From: Hyperoodon ampullatus
Lineage: Eukaryota; Chordata; Mammalia; Artiodactyla; Ziphiidae
NCBI GenBank assembly: GCA_949752795.1
Contig: OX457057.1
Coordinates: 161,053,980 to 161,117,979 of the forward strand
Length of the DNA: 64,000 nucleotides
Direction: 5' to 3'
A program made the translations under genes and the position numbers. The notes beneath the pieces are model-generated. The model searched no databases, was not told where the DNA came from, and was given only the letters and a program-made list of their open reading frames with translations. This document shows, one piece after another, positions 59,356 to 64,000 of the stretch; the first letter of the stretch is position 1, and every line of letters begins with the position of its first letter.

Positions 59356-61383
59356 CTGGGGAGGGAAGCACACACAGGCTGCCAGTGACACACTGGCCAC
59401 CCAGAAACCCAGACCGCATTCTTCCATTCAGAAGGCCAGCTCCCTCATCTGCAAAAAGGGGGCACTGCTGCCCTGGGAAAGGATGGGCATAAGAGAGGGC
59501 AGATGAAAGACCTAGCACAGGGCCTGGCCCACCGCAGAGCCCAACACTGGTGCCTCTCTGGGAGAGGACGTTCCTACCCTCCCCTGCCCCCAGAACTCCA
59601 CAGCTTCCCTTCCAGTCACTTCCCCGTGTTAACCCACTGTCTCTGTCAACTTCACTGCTGGTTTGTACCCCTGGACCAGACACGAGAAAGGGCAAGAAGA
59701 CTCAGAACGATCTGTCTTGCAGACTTTGGATGGTCCACTAGTACGTATCTTCTTTGCATTTTTCTAAAATTTCCCAGGTTTTATGCAAGTGAAGATACAT
59801 TCTTTTTGTAATCAAAGGGAAAATGTTTTTAAAGCAAGAGTTCAAGGCACATGGTAGTTACGAGGCATGCTCCTTTACCCCCTGCGGCCCTCTGGGGTAG
59901 GTAGGAGTTAGTGGAATTTCTTCCTCACGTGGGCCCCAAGGGGTGGGGTGTGGGGAGGCCTGGGGGCCTGGATGGGGAAAAGGACACTCAGGAGAGAGTC
60001 AAGAAGTTGCCCTTCCCACCAGGCTCCTGGGACCCCAAGAAGGGCTGGCACTGTGGGCAGAGCCCCAGGCTGAGCCCCAGAGGGCCTGCCACCGGCCCCT
60101 CTTCCAGTGTCACCTGGGGAATGGCAATCAGCCCATCTCTCTTGGAGGAGGCACCTCCCCTAAAGGGTTTAACAGGAAAAAAAAGTTGCTGGCCAGAATG
60201 AAGCAGCAGCAGCAGTAAGTGATGTAAAAATCCGAATGATTATTTTGGGGAGGGAGCAGCATGTAGATTCCAAGGGTCCAGTGAGAAGTAATAGTGATCA
60301 GGCCTTGCAAAAGTGAGCACTCCATTTGCACCTGCTCATTATCGTTACTAGTTGATCTGAAAGGACCCCTCTAGAGAGAGTAGGACACTGCCTTCCTTTC
60401 GGCCTTCCCTTCAGGGAGAGGCATGGGCTCCTGGCCCTCCAGCAGCAGCTGGGCCCCCAGAGAAGCCAGGAGCCTGCAGGTCCTGAGGCTGGAGGGTCAG
60501 ATGAGCATCTGGTGGCAGGGGCGGGACAGGGGCAGGGAGAGAAGGGGTGGGAGGAGAGACAGCACGTGTCTTCTTTTGAAGTCCACCAGGAGGCCCCAAG
60601 AGATGCAGACCAAGTGCAGCCACCTGCACAGCCACCTGCTCCAAGGGCTTCTTTGACCTTGGCCCTGCCCCAGGCCTCATCCCACACCTCCCGCCCCTGG
60701 GAGGTCTGTCCCAGCCAAACACACTTCCTCTCTCCCCACAGACAAGCCCAGGCTCCGTCCACAGGTGGCTCCCTCCCCACCCACCAGCTTCTGGTCACCC
60801 CTGGAGTTTAATGCTTTTGCCTGTTGGACCCATCTGACTCCTGTGCACGGGGAATAGAAAACACTGTAAATGAGGTATATTCAGAAGACAAGGCCTCCCC
60901 CGTGAGAATCGGTCCCTGGTTTGTCTAGGAAGGACCAGGATTTTCTCTTTCAAGTACATTTTATCATTATACCCCTCCCAGGGCGGGGAGAGGCCCAGCT
61001 CTCTCCTCTCTGTTGGTTTGAGTAAGGGGCCAACAGCCAGAAAGCAGGACATGCGAGGCAGGAAAGGGACCCCAACAGGCCAGAGGGAGGGGCCCTGCTG
61101 TGGGCGAGAGAGTGAGCAATGGCATCGGAAGACCAGGGTCTCACGGTGCCAAAGCCCGAGCTTCCTCATCTAGAAAATAGGTCTAATGATACTGACATAC
61201 ATCAGCAGGGCTGGTAGAGCACGTGAAAGGGCTCTGGGTGCTGAGAAGCACCGTGAAACATGGGGTGTAACCTAGAGGACAAAGAAGGTCCTGACTCCTG
61301 CCTCTGGTCCCAGACTCCAAAGCTCCCCCGCCTCATCCTCCCTCTGCAGGTGACTCCAGCCTTGGAGGCAGGCCCTTCCTTAC
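59356..61383 (-). other. QSOX1: QSOX1 last intron
   Basis: A 2.0 kb intron with GTAAGG donor and CCCCAG acceptor. It holds a diverged sense-strand MIR at about 59440-59540 and another at about 61130-61240 (CTTCCTCATCTAGAAAATAG). No further exon recognised. Confidence 0.85.
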
Positions 61384-61563
61384 CTGCGAGGCGAGCGTTG
61401 ACCTTGTTGTGGCTAGACCAGAACCAGAGGATGGAGCTGGTCAGATTCCCCACCTTGTGCGCGGAGTCAGTGGCCATCTGCTCAAAGTGGCCAGCGCAGG
61501 CTCGGCAGCCAAAGAAGAAGCGAACGTAGCCCCGGATGGCCTGGAAGACCTCCTGGGCCTTGG
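61384..61563 (-). CDS. QSOX1: QSOX1 Erv/ALR-domain exon
   Basis: A 180-base exon encoding part of the Erv/ALR sulfhydryl oxidase domain of QSOX1. The translation reads (A)KAQEVFQAIRGYVRFFFG, then the redox CRAC motif next to the flavin, AGHFEQMATDSAHKV, and the FAD-binding WSSHNKVNARLAG segment (HNxVN motif). The acceptor is CCTGTAG at 61570-61564 and the donor GTAAGG at 61383-61378. Phases fit the flanking exons. Human QSOX1 has CRDC here as I recall, so Asp to Ala inside the CxxC is a change, and GNLTSS creates an N-glycosylation sequon. The domain passes electrons from the thioredoxin-like CxxC to FAD and oxygen. The two catalytic cysteines are kept, so activity is expected. The thioredoxin-domain exons lie beyond the right edge. 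Confidence 0.95.
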
Positions 61564-62159
61564 CTACAGGGGAGAGGAGACTCCAGTCACAGGGGCCCTT
61601 CCTGCTGCCTGCCCCTGCTGGCTCCACCACCGTTCCCATCACAGGCCCACCGTGGTCGCCTCTGCACGGGGAACACACACCCCAGCCCACCTGGTGAGGG
61701 GCCCAGGTCTCCCTGTCTACTTCACCTCCCAGGGGTCATGTTCGAGTTGACCCCATCTCCTCCCAAACTCGTAAACCTCAGTTTCCCTTGTCTGCCTCTT
61801 ATCCAGGCCCTCACCACTTACGGACACTCGGGATAAAGTCCAAACGCATTGTCAGGACACTCAGGCTCTTAGAGACGTGGCTGGAGAGGAAGGCAGGGGC
61901 CAGAGTGCCCATCACCCATCCCGTGGGCCCCTACTCTACCCCTCCTGCTTTAGGCTTCCTGTTCCAACGCGCTCCCCATCCTGCCGTGCTGCATCCAGAG
62001 CCCATCCCCATCTGTCCCCGAACGCTCCCTCATTTCTCTCCATTTCTCCCCGGCCCCCTCACTTCCTCCCACTGGGCTCTCTGGCCTGGCAACAGCACAG
62101 GCTCTGAATACCCCCCCTCTTCTTGCTCTGACACAGGCTCCTCCCTGAAGATACCACGG
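61564..62159 (-). other. QSOX1: QSOX1 intron sequence
   Basis: C-rich intron sequence upstream of the Erv exon. I see no further exon before the window ends. Confidence 0.5.
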
Positions 62160-63640
62160 CTCCCCCAAACCCGCCCCCCTTAAACCCCTCTGTCTTCCAC
62201 ACTCAGGGCTGGAGGTGGCGGAAGTACCCTCCCTGCTGTCGGTTGCTTCCAAACTCTCTCTCCTTCCTGCTGCAAACCCCCCAGCCCTTTAAAGGCTCCA
62301 TCTCCGAGTCTGACCCCTCCACCCACTGGGACTTCAGCAAGCTGCTCTCTGTCCCACTCACCACCACTGCCCGTGCCCTCGGTTCTGGCGACGTCAGTGC
62401 CCACGCCAAGCTGTGCCTTGCCTCTCCCCTCCTCAGCCCCCTCAGCTCCTGCTTCCGCCCCCGCCACCCACTCACCACCTGCCCTGCAGCTATCCTCGCC
62501 TCCTCCACCCAGCTCACGCTCTGGACCTCACCCCTCTCGTCCCTTCCAAGATTTCACTCCTGCAAATATTTTCTTGTGTTATGGCATCATCAATGTCTCC
62601 CTTGTATGGGCTCCTTCCGACAAGGAAAAATAACTACAACAAAGAAACCCCTTCTCTGACCCCAGTCACACCCCAATCACTCCCCCATTGCCTCCAATTT
62701 CTTCCCGGCTCCTCTCCAGCCCAACCCAACCAGGCCTTTCTCTCCACCAGTCCACTGAAGCGGCTCTCGCCAGCGAGGTCCTCGCCTCACGCCGCCTCCC
62801 CACTCGGCTGACTATGTCCTCGCTCTTGAAACTCTTTATGTTGGGGGACCTCTTGAAATTGCAATGGCCACTCCTTCTTAGTCACCTTTGTTGGCCCCTG
62901 CTCCCCTAGCAGAGGTCTGGATGCTGAATGCGCCAGAGCTCAGGCCTCAGCACTCTTCTCTGCCCACCCACTAATGGGCTCCTCCAGTCCCGAGGCCTTA
63001 ACTACCGTCTATAGGCTAATGACCACAAGATTTGTATCTCTATCCTGGACCTCCCCCCAGAACTGCAGACTCAACTGCCTACATGTCCATTGAGATCCAA
63101 TAGGCACAGACCACCAAGTGTACCCTCCCCCATCTACTCCCTCCCCGCCCTGAGCCTTCCCATTCCCCGGCTCATAGGACCATCAACTACCTGAGTTCAG
63201 GCCCAACAAGTCCAAGGTCCGACCAGAGTCCCTGATCCTGCATAGTCTTTATCCAATCCGTCACTGAGTCCTATCAGCTCTACCTTTAAAATATTCCCAA
63301 ACCTGCCCACTTCTTCCACGTGCACACCTACACCTCTAGTCCAGGCCACCACCACCGCTCCTGGACAAGTTCCACAACTTCCTAATTGGCTGCTCTGCCT
63401 TCCCCTTGCCCTGCTGTCGCCCACCCTCCACCCAGTAATCACTCTAAAGCACCGATCGTGTGCATCACTCCCCTGCTTAAGGTCACTAGTAGATTCTCAT
63501 AATACAGAGACTGAAATCTCCCTCCCTCCCTCCCTAGGACCTCCAAGCCCACCTCCTCTCCTGCTTCCCGCACTCCCAGGCTCTGCCACACTGGCCGCCT
63601 TTTGGTGCTGCACACACACACTTGTTCCCTGCACTTACTA
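62160..63640 (+). repeat. L2 LINE, long diverged copy
   Basis: Sense L2 over most of this span. Clear landmarks are CCTTTCTCTCCACCAGTCCA, TAGGCTAATGACCACAAGAT, CAGACTCAACTGCCTACATG, CAATCCGTCACTGAGTCCTA and CATCACTCCCCTGCTTAAGG. The part before 62660 is less certain. Frames of 80-138 codons here are remnants or by-products. Confidence 0.65.
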
Positions 63641-63651
63641 GTCCTTGACCT

Positions 63652-64000
63652 GTGTTACGGGCTGACCTGTGTCCTCTGAAATTCTTAGGTTGAAGTCCTA
63701 GCCCTGAGTCCTTCAGAATGTGACTGTATGTGGACACAGCGTCTTTAAAGAGGTGATTAAGTGAGAATGACGTCACTGGGGTACATCCTAATCCAATATG
63801 ACTGGTGTCCTCGTAAGAAGAGGAAATTGGACGCATCCAGGAACACCCCCACTGAGGACCATGGGAAGACCCAGGGAGACGATGGCCATCTACAAAACCA
63901 AGGAGAGGCCTCAGCAGAACCAACCCTGCCAACGTCTTCATCATGGGCTTCCAACCTCCAGAACTGTAAGAAGACACGTTTCTGTTGTTTAAGCCACCCA
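63652..64000 (-). mobile_element. MLT1 (ERVL-MaLR) LTR, nearly complete
   Basis: Reverse MLT1: GTTACGGGCTGACCTGTGTC, CAGAATGTGACTGTATGTGG, ATCCTAATCCAATATGACTG and the 5' LTR end in reverse, TTTCTGTTGTTTAAGCCACC. Cut by the window edge. No viral genes. Confidence 0.92.

Noticed and set aside
58562..61563. Calling QSOX1 a processed pseudogene because of its stops
   Set aside because: Introns, splice sites, polyadenylation signal and gene order next to LHX4 are all intact, and the catalytic exon is undamaged. This is the true locus with a truncated tail.

Overview
This is mammalian nuclear DNA, almost certainly from a cetacean (whale or dolphin). The clearest sign is a set of tRNA-derived CHR-type SINEs (complete copies at 49429-49646 and 52400-52605, others at 12330-12457, 50958-51075 and 54237-54532), of the form abundant in cetaceans. 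Older MIR, L2, L1, MLT1 and hAT-Charlie copies shared by all placental mammals fill much of the rest. There are no bacterial-style operons. The coding content is five exons of two genes, all on the minus strand.

LHX4 runs through positions 1-35000 on the minus strand. Exon 1 (34874-34949, initiator ATG and 25 codons), exon 2 (17018-17189, LIM domain 1) and exon 3 (406-608, LIM domain 2) are intact, with canonical GT/AG junctions and matching phases. The homeobox exons lie off the left edge. Exon 1 sits in a large CpG-rich promoter domain (about 33560-36230). A second CpG-rich block lies in the 5' part of intron 1 (about 29440-30720). The 16-18 kb introns hold repeats and several AT-rich, TAAT-rich, repeat-free stretches that look like candidate developmental enhancers.

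Positions 36.3-57.5 kb are the LHX4-QSOX1 intergenic interval, made mostly of old transposon copies. From 57.5 kb to the right edge lies the 3' end of QSOX1 (minus strand): a 3'UTR with an AATAAA signal, the last coding exon (58562-59355) and the preceding Erv/ALR-domain exon (61384-61563). QSOX1 is therefore upstream of LHX4 in the same orientation, as in human.

The most notable observation is in the last QSOX1 exon. Its frame is continuous with the mammalian protein down to the C-terminal transmembrane segment, but it carries three in-frame TAG codons. The first falls just after the conserved Erv/ALR region, so the membrane anchor should be lost unless read through or spliced around. A second notable structure is a 53-bp near-perfect inverted repeat (12458-12571) next to a SINE copy truncated at both ends. 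It splits a MIR and looks like a fold-back or template-switch event. I found no sign of an unknown multi-gene system.
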